In this document: piece after piece, positions 34,672-44,477 of the stretch
How positions within the stretch are numbered: position 1 is the stretch's first letter
Layout: each line of letters begins with the position of its first letter
NCBI GenBank assembly: GCA_038373865.1
Contig: JAXGGA010005803.1
Coordinates: forward strand, 1-64,000
Reading direction: 5' to 3'
DNA from: Uloborus plumipes
Taxonomy: Eukaryota; Arthropoda; Arachnida; Araneae; Uloboridae
Length of the DNA: 64,000 nt
Made by a program: the position numbers and the translations under genes
Notes under the pieces: model-generated
The model's database searches: none
Told to the model about the DNA's origin: nothing
What the model saw: the letters and a program-made list of their open reading frames with translations, nothing else

Positions 34672-35475
34672 TTAGTCTTTGCGAGTCTTCTTCAGGATCC
34701 CCGAGATTTCTTTGATTTGTCGCTCAATTTCCGAGAGACGAGTTGAGTTCGAATCCTGGGCACTCACTTCCAAGCCCCTGATTGAATGGCGATCCTTGCG
34801 GGATATTTGCTGTGCAACCTCGAACTTCATTGCGTAGACCAGACCGGATTTAAGATCTTTGATGTCCGCCATCCGGAGAGCCGTCTGGACTTCTGGACTT
34901 CGCACTCCGTCTATGAAGTAGTTCAGGGCCAGGCTATCGCGAACATCCAAAGGACAGTTCGAGAAGGCGAGATGGGAAAGCCTCTCAACGTCTGCTGCAA
35001 AAACTTGCAAAGTCTCTCCATCCCTCTGGAGTCGGGATTTCAGCTGGAGTTGGCTGAATTCTTTTTGGCATACTTCGCCAAAGCGAAGCTCCAAGGCCGA
35101 TGATAAGGCTTCGAAGTCACGGAGCTTGTCCTCTGGGAAGGTCTGTAGTATTTCAGCTGCATCCCCTCTCAGCGAGGCTGCAAGTTGACAGGCTTTCGTG
35201 GAAGAGTCCCAGGAGTTTGCTTCTGCAACGATGAGGAACTGCTTCTTGTAAATATTCCACGAGGTCTTCCCGTCAAACGTGGCCAGTTTAATGGATGGAC
35301 GAGAAGTTCCAGCTGCAGCTACACAGTCACTTGAGTTGTTGCAGGATGCTGATAACTTTGATTCAAGTTCTTTAATTTTCTTTTCCACATGGTTTTCTAC
35401 TGTGGTGATTCGATCTTCTAGAGCCTCCACTTTATTTTCCATGTTAGTAAATTTAGTTTCTACCAAACATTTCAT
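34672..35475 (-). CDS. gag: Gypsy Gag (open part)
   Basis: This 267-residue open part of the structural protein forms the particle around element RNA. Residues 8-45 (NMENKVEALEDRITTVENH) have coiled-coil character. Residues 60-230 match a retrotransposon gag domain, with IKLATFDG, W-IYKKQF, AASLRGDAAEIL, LELRFG and LQLKSRLQRDGE. The reading frame is open upstream of the ATG used here, through four copies of an 11-residue repeat, to an ATG at 35698-35700. A TAA at 35662-35664 interrupts that N-terminus, and a second TAA ends the frame before the zinc knuckle. Translation of this copy is therefore probably impaired. Confidence 0.85.
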   Translation of the reverse strand: MKCLVETKFTNMENKVEALEDRITTVENHVEKKIKELESKLSASCNNSSDCVAAAGTSRPSIKLATFDGKTSWNIYKKQFLIVAEANSWDSSTKACQLAASLRGDAAEILQTFPEDKLRDFEALSSALELRFGEVCQKEFSQLQLKSRLQRDGETLQVFAADVERLSHLAFSNCPLDVRDSLALNYFIDGVRSPEVQTALRMADIKDLKSGLVYAMKFEVAQQISRKDRHSIRGLEVSAQDSNSTRLSEIERQIKEISGILKKTRKD

Positions 35476-35504
35476 TGACGTTAGATCGCTCTTTATTTCT
35501 TCTT

Positions 35505-35636
35505 GATTAGTAGCCAGATCATTTTTTAATTGTTCTTGATTAGTAGCCAGATCATTTTTTAATTGTTCTTGATTAGTAGCCAGATCATTTTTTAATTGTT
35601 CTTGATTAGTAGCTATGTCATTTTTTAATTCACTTT
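35505..35636 (-). repeat. 33-bp tandem repeat in the gag N-terminus
   Basis: Four units with starts at 35505, 35538, 35571 and 35604. In the gag frame each encodes an 11-residue unit of the ATNQEQLKNDL type, a heptad-like, coiled-coil-forming sequence. Units are almost identical, suggesting recent expansion. Confidence 0.9.
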
Positions 35637-35774
35637 TAACAGCGGTGATCGCATCAAGGAGTTATTTCAGTTGTTCATCCATTGCTCGAGTAATCACCAT
35701 AAAATTCCGAAGTCAAAAGTCCGTAGGAAGAAAAGTCCAAGTTCACAGGTAATTCCAAGAAAGTCCTTGAAGAT

Positions 35775-35792
35775 GCCCCACGTTGGGCGCCA
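35775..35792 (-). other. Primer-binding site
   Basis: TGGCGCCCAACGTGGGGC on the minus strand lies four bases after the 5' LTR. TGGCGCC matches the 3' end of a tRNA ending GGCGCCA, which in many retroelements is tRNA-Lys. The tRNA identity is an inference. Confidence 0.85.
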
Positions 35793-35796
35793 AAAT

Positions 35797-36397
35797 TGTA
35801 ACGAGTCCGTAGCACCTTCAACTTTCTTTAAATGAGCATTCCAATCTTGAGGAAGTAACTATAAATTTATTTTTATTTAAGTATTTACAATAGGAGCAGG
35901 AAACAATTGCTAAACATCCAGCAATTAGGTAGCAAAACAGTACACTGTACTCTCAACAGTAATTCAGCACCACGTATCTAACGTGAACAGTAATTAAGCA
36001 ATTACAAAAGCAAAACAACCATCCGCCCAAGCGAATGAAAACGAGTCACCAGATCAAATCTGAAAAGAACTGACTGACTAAAAACTGTGTTCAAGGCTAT
36101 TTATACACGGAAGGAAATTACCACAATATTCGAGAAAAATCCGGAGCATTCTGTTCATTCATAACTTTGAACAATCCATTCACAAATTCTAGTGATAAGA
36201 AGAAAACCACGCGAAAATGTCTTCACGCTTATTAAAGTTAGGGCAAGTGTAAAAACTACAAAGTGTTACGAGGCCGGTATACAAGTGATAAAGGTGATAT
36301 CTTCAGATACTTTTGCAACCTGACGTCAGATAAAACCAAAACTAATGAAAATGATGCAAGGCAGGAAAAACAACAACTATTTACAAGATTTGTAACA
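35797..36397 (-). repeat. 5' LTR of the gypsy element
   Basis: The 601-bp LTR drives transcription on the minus strand. A TATAAATA box is at 36098-36105. It is nearly identical to the 3' LTR, and its outer edge abuts the GTAT duplication in the satellite unit. Confidence 0.93.
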
Positions 36398-38690
36398 GTA
36401 TTTACCTGTAAAAGCGGCCATTTTGATGACTTCAGCACAGGTGGGCCCTTGACCTTAGAAAGAAAAATTAAATCTTTCTAAATAGCTCTTTTAAAGAGCT
36501 TTCAGATGATATACTTGAGTTTTGAAATATTTAAATCTATGATGGAGTTTTAGGGGGAGTTAAATAAACGTATTTACCTCTAAAAGCGGCCATTTTGATG
36601 ACGTCATTACAGGTGGGACTTTGACCTCAAAAAGAAAAATTAAACCTTTTTAAATAGCTCTTTTAAAGAGCTTTCAGATGATATATTTGAGTTTTGAAAT
36701 ATATCAATCTATGATGGAGTTTTAAGCAGTTAAACGAACGAATTTACCTGTAAAAGCGGCCATTTTGATGACGTCATCACAGGTGGGCCCTTGACCTCAG
36801 TACGAAAAATTAAATATTTTCTAAATAGATCTTTTAAAGCTCTTTCAGATGATATAGTTGAGTTTTGAAATATTTAAATCTATGATGGAGTTTTAGGGGG
36901 AGTTAAACAAACTTATTTACCTGTAAAAGCGGCCATTTTGTTGACGTCATTACAGGTGGGACCTTGACCTCAGAAAGAAAAATTAAATCGTTCTAAATAG
37001 ATCTTTTAAAGCGCTTTCAGATGATATAGTTGAGTTTTGAAATATTTAAATCTATGATGGAGCTTTAGGGGGAGTTAAATAAACGTATTTACCTCTAAAA
37101 GCGGCCATTTTGATGACGTCATTACAGGTGGGACTTTGACCTCAAAAAGAAAAATTAAACCTTTTTAAATAGCTCTTTTAAAGAGCTTTCAGATGATATA
37201 TTTGAGTTTTGAAATATATCAATCTATGATGGAGTTTTAAGCAGTTAAACGAACGTATTTACCTGTAAAAGCGGCCATTTTGATGACGTCATCACAGGTG
37301 GGCCCTTGACCTCAGTAAGAAAAATTAAATATTTTCTAAATAGATCTTTTAAAGCTCTTTCAGATGATATAGTTGAGTTTTGAAATATTTAAATCTATGA
37401 TGGAGTTTTAGGGGGAGTTAAACAAACGTATTTACCTGTAAAAGCGGCCATTTTGATGACGTCATTACAGGTGGGACCTTGACCTCAGAAAGAAAAATTA
37501 AATCTTTCTAAATAGATCTTTTAAAGCGCTTTCAGATGATATAGTTGAGTTTTGAAATATTTAAATCTATGATGGAGCTTTAGGGGGAGTTAAACAAACG
37601 TATTTACCTGTAAAAGCGGCCATTTTGATGACGTCATTACAGGTGGGACCTTGACCTCAGAAAGAAAAATTAAATCTTTCTAAATAGCTCTTTTAAAGAG
37701 CTTTCAGATGGTACATTTGAGTTTTGAAATATATCAATCTATGATGGAGTTTTAAGCAGTTAAACGAACAAATTTACCTGTAAAAGCGGCCATTTTGATG
37801 ACGTCATCACAGGTGGGCCCTTGACCTCAGTAAGAAAAATTAAATATTTCCTAAATAGATCTTTTAAAGCGCTTTCAGATGATATAGTTGAGTTTTGAAA
37901 TATTTAAATCTATGATGGAGTTTTAGGGGGAGTTAAACAAACGTATTTACCTGTAAAAGCGGCCATTTTGATGACGTCATTACAGGTGGGACCTTGACCT
38001 CAGAAAGAAAAATTAAATCTTTCTAAATAGCTCTTTTAAAGAGCTTTCAGATGATATATTTGAGTTTTGCAATATTTCAATCTATGATGGAGTTTTAAGC
38101 AGTTAAACGAACGTATTTACCTGTAAAAGCGGCCATTTTGATGACGTCATCACAGGTGGGACCTTGACCTCAGAAAGAAAAATTAAATCTTTCTAAATAG
38201 ATCTTTTAAAGCGCTTTCAGATGATATAGTTGAGTTTTGAAATATTTAAATCTATGATGGAGTTTTAGGGGGAGTTAAACAAACGTATTTACCTGTAAAA
38301 GCGGCCATTTTGATGACGTCATCACAGGTGGGCCCTTGACCTTAGAAAGAAAAATTAAATCTTTCTAAATAGCTCTTTTAAAGAGCTTTCAGATGATATA
38401 TTTGAGTTTTGCAATATTTGAATCTATGATGGAGTTTTAGGGGGAGTTAAACAAACGAATTTACCTGTAAAAGCGGCCATTTTGATGACGTCATCACAGG
38501 TGGGCCCTTGACCTTAGGAAGAAAAATTAAATCTTTTTAAATAGCTCTTTTAAAGAACTTTCAGATGATATATTTGAGTTTTGCAATATTTCAATCTATG
38601 ATGGAGTTTTAAGCAGTTAAATGAACGTATTTACCTGTAAAAGCGGCCATTTTGATGACGTCATCACAGAATGACCTTGACCTCCGATCA
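36398..38690 (+). repeat. 172-bp satellite with 515-bp higher-order period
   Basis: Fourteen units mark out by GCGGCCATTTT at 36414, 36586, 36756, 36929, 37101, 37271, 37444, 37616, 37786, 37959, 38129, 38301, 38473 and 38643. Spacings run 172, 170, 173 three times (515 bp each), then 170, 172, 172, 170. The three monomer types differ in fixed places: CTTTGACCTCAAAAAG against CCCTTGACCTCAGTAAG, and AAGCAGTTAAACG against GGGGGAGTTAAAC. Each unit has GCGGCCATTTTGATGACGTCA, a YY1-like word beside the CRE palindrome TGACGTCA. It is the right arm of the foldback at 30350-38805. Confidence 0.95.
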
Positions 38691-38805
38691 AGTGTCTCCC
38701 GGCGTTTTTTTGTCCTCCTATGTGAATATAAGCCCCACATAAAATTTCAGACTGGTATCTGGAAGTGAAATATTTTTGCACTAACTCCACTGACTATTAG
38801 GGGAG

Positions 38806-41124
38806 GTTTCATGGGCTTTTAAAGGATTGCGCTAATTTTGGACTAAAAATTCCATTCACGCTTGTTTATTAATAGAACAGTGATCGGAATTGCAGTAATG
38901 ACAATGTCGAAGAGTTTTGATTAATCTCGAGTTGCTCAATGTAAGTTTTGTGCCGAACTGTAAATTGGAGAGAGAGTGAACGCTGTCACCACCACCAATA
39001 TAGTATACGTTTCCAAATCCTTCCAGCACGAAACAATACTGGAGTTCCAAAGTTAGTTCTATGTTATGCTATTATTTCAAAGGTTTTGCTCTGAACCAAT
39101 CGGGTGGTAACACAGTTGAAAGAAGCAATTGTCGCAATTTATGAAGCACCATTTCGTCGATGGAATTTTGAATCAAGCTTTGATTTTTTAAATTTCCGTC
39201 CTATACCACAAAAATTAAACATCTTCGTTGTAACCATTCTTCGAATCACAATTTTGCTGTGCTTTAAGATTTGTGCAAAACAAATGTATTTTTGAACGTA
39301 ATCTATGCACCGTACTACTGCTACTACGAATAAAAACAAAGCATTTTTTATCCCAACACATTTACCGATTCTTAAGTTTCTTAAACGAAGTTTTTGTTAA
39401 ATTTGTTTACTTATTCTCTTTTTATTTTATATATATTTATTTTAATACACGAAGCTTATAACATTTCCTATTTACCTAAACATTATTTCTAGCTTGCATT
39501 TGTATTTAGGATGTGTAATACAGTTTTTTTTAGTTTATTCAAACAGAAAAAATAGCCATTGTTTACAGAAGTAGCCATTTATGTATATAGATGTGCACTT
39601 TAATGCTGAAAAAATTATGAATGAGTTTCACTGAAACACATTACCCGGTAGAAACCCGGGCAGGGCCGGGTACCCGGCTAGTTATTTTATAATTCAATTT
39701 ATTGTAACATTTGTTAAAATATACGTATCTTATGTAACTAAATATTCATTTATTAATGACAAAAAAGCCAATATTTAGACATTAAAACGCTAAGTACAAG
39801 ACACCAAATAAAAGCTCTAATAAAATATTTTATTCAATAAACATTAATAAAGATTACAACACAAAACAAAGTGTATATACAATTGTGCTCAGATATTTCG
39901 TCAACTTGTTTTCCGAAAATTATGTTGAAGAAATAACATACTCTCTGAGATAAAATCAATGTCCAACAGCATTGCTTGGATTTAAACTTTATTTCGCGTT
40001 ATGGCATCCATTACCCAGACGAAGAAATAATAGTCTTTTTCATACCATCGTATCGAATGAATTTCAACTCATGCCAATAAATAAGATTAGATATTCGATG
40101 AGGAAGTATTTGTTTTATTAAAAATTCGAATTTAAGTACTTTCACGTTTTCAGTAGTACTTAACTCATAAGAAGTCAAATGAAAGAATCAGGGAAAAGTT
40201 GTGAAATTCGTGCTTTATGGTGATTACTAAGGCGAGTTATTGTAACAAACGTATATTTTTAGCAATATTCAACTATTTAGAGACATTTTTCCCGACTTTT
40301 AGAACCTAAAATTGGCACAGGGAAATTACTGTGATTTTTGTAACTTGTGCTTTGAATATTCATGTTTGAAATTTTAATATTTGGAGTAGCCCAAAACAAT
40401 TGTGCGTGAAATATCGTCGATAAATCAATGGACTAACTGAAGTTACGACATCCATGAACTGATTGTAGTACCTTCAAGGGAAAATCTCGAACAAATTTCT
40501 GAGTCGTAAAAAAGAACTTGATTTTTAATGCGAAAAGTACATTGGTATTCATAGTCGACAATTACGATTCATTTATTGTTATTGATTGAAATTGTCTAGA
40601 AACGTTGCAAAATATTTTGCATAGGGAGGAAATTTTGCAGTTGTGGAAACATTCAAAGATGGTTTGATAACATTTAAATGTTTGAAGTTAAAATATTGTT
40701 TTATGCTCAGTTTACCAAATGCTTCGAGATTCTAAGAAAATATTAATTACTTATGTGGTAAACTTTCTGGAAAATCTTAAGTGTTATCAATGCAAATTGA
40801 GATTATTTTTTTCAATGTATACAACGGGGGGAGTAGAATTGTTCAAAGCTTAACTTGGAAGTCAAACTCATTTGTGAGCATGAGACAGATGTTCAGATGA
40901 GAGAAAACTGCTATCGTAAACTGGTACCAACACCTCACTTTAACACAGATTAATAGCAGTACATTACGGATGCACCCTTTACCGACAAGAACAAATCAGA
41001 TCGTTTGAATGCGCACAGCTTCGGGATGCGAAACACAGGCTCAAAGTTTTGGGCAGCATTTGGTTTGTTGCTTGCTTGAGGACGGCTCTGGTAGAAAGGA
41101 TTTATAACAACCTTCTTTCATCCA
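38806..41124. other. Intergenic and probable 3' flank of cuticle gene
   Basis: No other gene is supported. The open minus-strand frame at 38856-39050 is too short to judge. The part next to 41125 is expected to contain the 3' UTR of the minus-strand cuticle gene, but I could not fix a poly(A) site with confidence. Confidence 0.45.
39666..39682 (+). mobile_element. Possible Helitron 3' end
   Basis: The palindrome CCGGGTACCCGG (39666-39677) is directly followed by CTAG and T. Helitrons end in a GC-rich hairpin near CTRR and insert before T. More GC-rich text (ACCCGGGCAGGG) lies just upstream. The gap between hairpin and CTAG is shorter than usual and no 5' end was found. Confidence 0.35.
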
Positions 41125-41355
41125 TTACTGAAGCAGGTTTGTGGCTGTCTCGTTTATTGATGCTTTCTCATTCACTGAGGATGTCCCGTTCACTGAAGCC
41201 TTTTCCGAGTTGGACCTGATTTTCCGCGGATGCTTTCGGCAGTCCACGTTATACCACCAGTCGCAGATTCTTTTCTTCTGGTTGAAGATGGTTCCGTTCG
41301 GGCAGAGGAAACTGTGCCGCGGGGAGAGGTTGCCGCCGGGACACATGTGCCACAC
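41125..41355 (-). CDS. Chitin-binding cuticle protein (CPAP1-like), last exon
   Basis: The exon encodes 76 residues and a stop. It follows an acceptor read on the minus strand as a pyrimidine-rich stretch ending TTTGCAG (41356-41359). It begins VWHMCPGG, then FLCPNGTIFNQ, RICDWWYNVDC, then a hydrophilic tail rich in N, S, E and K. It supplies cysteines 3-6 of a peritrophin-A (CBM_14) domain; cysteines 1-2 are in the exon at 51217-51435, and the splice is in phase 0. Such secreted proteins bind chitin in cuticle or tracheal lining. The domain end DWWYNVDC is highly typical of the CPAP1 family. Confidence 0.9.
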   Translation of the reverse strand: MWHMCPGGNLSPRHSFLCPNGTIFNQKKRICDWWYNVDCRKHPRKIRSNSEKASVNGTSSVNEKASINETATNLLQ

Positions 41356-42644
41356 CTGCAAAGATAAAAGTAACTCAGGGCACTAGAGTTAAATGCAAGG
41401 AATGTCACTGATTAATGTTATTTTTTATTGAATGGATACAAAAATACGTTCAAGGGAAGAGTGAAGAGTTGTTTCCCTATGTTGAAACGATTCTGTTTCT
41501 TGCAATTTTTTTAATGGAAAAAGTACTTTTGAAAGAAGACATTTCAAAATATTTATAAGTTCTTGAATTTTGTCTTTTCCAATTATGGCCAAACAAACCT
41601 GAGATCAGGATCTGTAGGTGGTGTAGGATTTTCAGTTAGGCAAAGTAGGTTTATCGCTTAGGGGCCTCGATGCAAAAAAGAGGTCACGAGAGCTCTCCCT
41701 TCTTAAGCCCCTACGTTTCCATAATAACGTTTTTACACGCTCCATATCAAAAAAAAAAAAAAAAAATATTGAAAAATAAAAATGAGAAGGTTGTGTGAGG
41801 AGACATGGTTAACATTTGTTAGTTGGTCTGTCATTCTGCCAATATGTTTGTTACTGTGAAATATCGAAATTCGGTAAATGTCTACATTGGCCGGTGAATA
41901 TCAATGACAAACACACTGGCGAAAAACTAAAGATTCAATTATCGGTGAAAGTTGACAACTTCGGTCTCTCACGGTAACATATGTATACATATGAAGTTAT
42001 TTTCATTTTCAATACTTCATTTCTCGTTATTTTCACTGCCATTCTAAAAAAATATTTCGCAGGTCCACAGAAGAATAATATTTCTGTAATTATCTTCAAG
42101 AATAAAAATGTTGTGTTAAAAATCGAGATTAAAATATGTATTGAAAATAGAGTAGAAAAGAAAAATGGAAATAGATAATAAAGATTTTTATTCAAAATTA
42201 AAAAAAAAAAAAAAAGTGAGTTTTTTTGTCCAAAATTTTTAACTATCATGTTTAAAAATTCCTTTCACCAAAGCATATCAAAAGCGCATCACAAATAAAA
42301 TTGAGTGATTTTAAATTAATCTCTCCTAATATTTTTTTTCCTCTTTTGACTCTATTCTGCTTGCGATATTTGCTAAATAAATCAAGTTGATAAAAATATT
42401 CCTCAAAAAAAAATCTACATTTTAAGTACTTTAAATTTAATACTTGACTTCTTTCGAAAATGCTTAAAGTCCCTTGTTCTTGAATTTTAACTAATTTAAG
42501 TAATTTTATAGGCAGTGCTGTCGTTGTAAGAGTAGCAGAAAGTATACTGTACATAAATTAAAAGAAATAAAGAAATAAGAGGGTTTAGTCTGAAACTCTT
42601 TAGAAGGAAGACCACGGGTAATTAGGATCAACATGTAGAAAATA

Positions 42645-44057
42645 CACTGGCGGAAAAAAAAATCCCAACACCAAGAAAAAATTATTGTACAGTAATGAAA
42701 TTGGGGCAATGCAATTGTCTAGTTAACATGTTTAATTGATTAAATGTACAAGATCACAGGCTAATTTAAGCTCAAGAAAATGCTGTGCAAATGTGAAATT
42801 ATGTTACTTTAATAGCCGGTGTAACCTCCAGAATTTTGAAGGCAAGCCTGCAAGCGTGCATGCATTGTGTCATACAGGTGCCGAATAGCGCTTTGTGGTA
42901 TGGAGTGCCATGCTTGTTGCACTTGTTGTGTCAATACTAGGACAGTCATTGCTGACTGTGGAGGATACTGGAGTTGCTGTCCAATGATATCCCATACGTG
43001 ATCAATTGGAGACAAATCTGGTGATCTTGCAGGTCATGGTAGCATGTCAACACTCTGTAGAGCACATTGCGTTACATCAGTGGCGTGAGGGAGAGCGTTA
43101 TCCTGTTGGAAAACTCCCCCTCGAATGCTACTCGTGAAGAGCTGTACTGCAGGTTGAATAACCAGACTGACGACAAATTTGCGGTCAGTGTGTTTGGTAT
43201 AACCACAAGAGTGCTCTACTGTCATAGGAAATTGCTCCCGAGATCATGATTCTAGGTGTAGGTCTCGTGTGTCTAGGCCGCAGACAGCTTGGATGCAGGT
43301 GGTCCCCTGGCCTCCTTCAGACAGACATGCAGCCATCACTGGCACCAAGGCAGAATCTGTTTTCATCAGAAATTACAACAGATCTCCACTCCGACCTCCA
43401 GTGAGCTCTGTCTTGACACCACTGCCGTCGCAAACGGCAATGGTTTGCAGTCAATAGAATACCGGCTACAGGCTGCCTGGCTCGGAGCTGTCCTTGAAGT
43501 AAGTGATTTCTTTTGGGTCACGACGGTACCAACTGCAGCTCGAATGTCAGCCGCAGATGCAGTACGATGGGCCACAGCCGCATGCAGGATTCGGCGATCT
43601 TCCTTCTCAGTAGTGCCACGTGGCAGCTCGAAATTTGATCTTCTTGAGGTAGTACTATCCCCCGACCATAGATTCCAATAAGAATGCACGGTGAAAACAT
43701 TCCCACTCTTTCTGCAATATCGCGAAATGAAAATCCCCCTTCTCGTAGCCAAATTGTACGACCTCGTTCAAACTTGGTGAGCTTTTGTGAATGGCTTCTT
43801 CGTCTTCTTAAAGGCATTCCTGGCTAACATGAACGCAATGCGTCAAATTTCACGGAAAAATAATACTCATGAGCTTTGCAACACACTTTTAAAACAAGAC
43901 TTATTTGCATGTTCTGAGTGACGCCAGCTGCGCCACACTTATGCGCGGAGCACGAAATTTTAATCGATGTCATCTTTCAGTTGTATAAACACGCCTACCA
44001 AATTTCGTTTATCTAACGCAAGTCTTTCTTGGTGTTGGTATTTTTTTTCCGCTAGTG
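42645..44057 (-). mobile_element. Decayed Tc1-like transposon
   Basis: The element is 1,413 bp with CACTGGCGGAAAAAAA at the left end and the complement of CACTAGCGGAAAAAAA at the right. TA sits at 42643-42644 and 44058-44059. CCAACACCAAG inside each TIR echoes CAACACCAAG in the element at 6571-7987, so the two are related. It encodes a broken transposase on the minus strand. Confidence 0.9.
42809..43817 (-). pseudogene. Tc1-like transposase pseudogene
   Basis: Read on the minus strand from MPLRRRRSHSQKLTKFERGR (43817) with a helix-turn-helix region (GFSFRDIAERVG). It then passes through at least two frameshifts (43518-43752 region) and an in-frame TGA at 43034-43036, where a Trp is expected before PARSPDLSP. 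It ends at 42809. Catalytic signals are FQQDNALPHA (second Asp) and SPDLSPIDHVWD, where the usual third Glu reads Asp. The spacing between them is again 32 residues. It resembles the protein at 6814-7845 throughout and is not functional. Confidence 0.88.
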
Positions 44058-44139
44058 TAGAGAGAAAAATTTTAAATTTTTTGAAAATAGATCCCATATA
44101 GTTGGGCGAGATGCATATTTGTCTATGAGTGGTGCTACA

Positions 44140-44477
44140 CAATTTTCTGCCAGAAGGCCGCTTTTCATATTAAAATTATTCTCGCGGGCCAGAATACCTA
44201 AAAAAATCCCAAAAGGTTTCATTATTTTTTAAACAATATGAGAAAATGTGGAGGAGGTAAGAATATAACAGACGTATAAGTAACTGTTGTTATTATTACT
44301 CGATGATTATTTTATTAAATACATGGTTTTAGAAACCTATTTCTGAGTATTTGGTTCTAAATTTGTGACATTATTACTTCTCGTGCTTTTCTATTTATAA
44401 TAGACAATGCAACGGGTCTCACGTATCAGCTTCACCGGACGGCTGTGGCCCCCCGGGCAGTAGGTTGGGCACCACTG
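44140..44477 (-). mobile_element. hAT-like remnant
   Basis: On the minus strand it starts CAGTGGTGCCCAACCTACTG followed by GC-rich GGGCC text. At the other side (about 44150-44195) GGCCGC and GGGCCAGAA remain. CAGTGG-GCCCAACC is typical of hAT termini. The left boundary and target duplication were not found. Confidence 0.35.

Larger units (their letters stand above)
31222..36397 (-). mobile_element. Ty3/gypsy LTR retrotransposon, internally deleted
   Basis: A 5,176-bp element on the minus strand. LTRs at 31222-31827 and 35797-36397 run TGTTAC...GTTACA in element orientation. It is flanked by the 4-bp duplication GTAT (31218-31221 and 36398-36401), inserted at the CGTATTTACC position of a satellite unit. 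Order from right to left: 5' LTR, primer-binding site, gag with coiled-coil repeats, zinc knuckle, then directly reverse transcriptase, RNase H, integrase, polypurine tract and 3' LTR. Protease and the start of the reverse transcriptase are missing, so it cannot be autonomous. Confidence 0.95.
30350..38805. mobile_element. Large foldback element with tandem-repeat arms
   Basis: Unique ends about 130 bp long are inverted copies: 30350-30480 and 38690-38805 share GTGGAGTTAG, AAATATTTCACTTCC, GATACCAGT and GGGAGACACTTGATC. Inside, each arm is made of ~172-bp tandem units pointing in opposite directions: about three units on the left (30480-30975), a 60-70 bp spacer, then units in plus orientation from 31043. 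The gypsy element splits the first plus-strand unit. Without it the element would be about 3.3 kb. Long TIRs built of tandem repeats are typical of Foldback/Galileo-type elements. No transposase is present. Confidence 0.75.

Noticed and set aside
32332..35506. Plus-strand open frames across the gypsy element
   Set aside because: Antisense shadows of gag and pol.
36398..38690. CRISPR-like regular repeats
   Set aside because: Units are ~172 bp, directly adjacent without unique spacers, and lie in a eukaryotic foldback element.
38856..39050. Possible minus-strand exon (LEGFGNVYYIGGGD)
   Set aside because: Codon use looks slightly coding-like, but there is no match I recognise, no clear splice pair and no neighbouring exon in frame.
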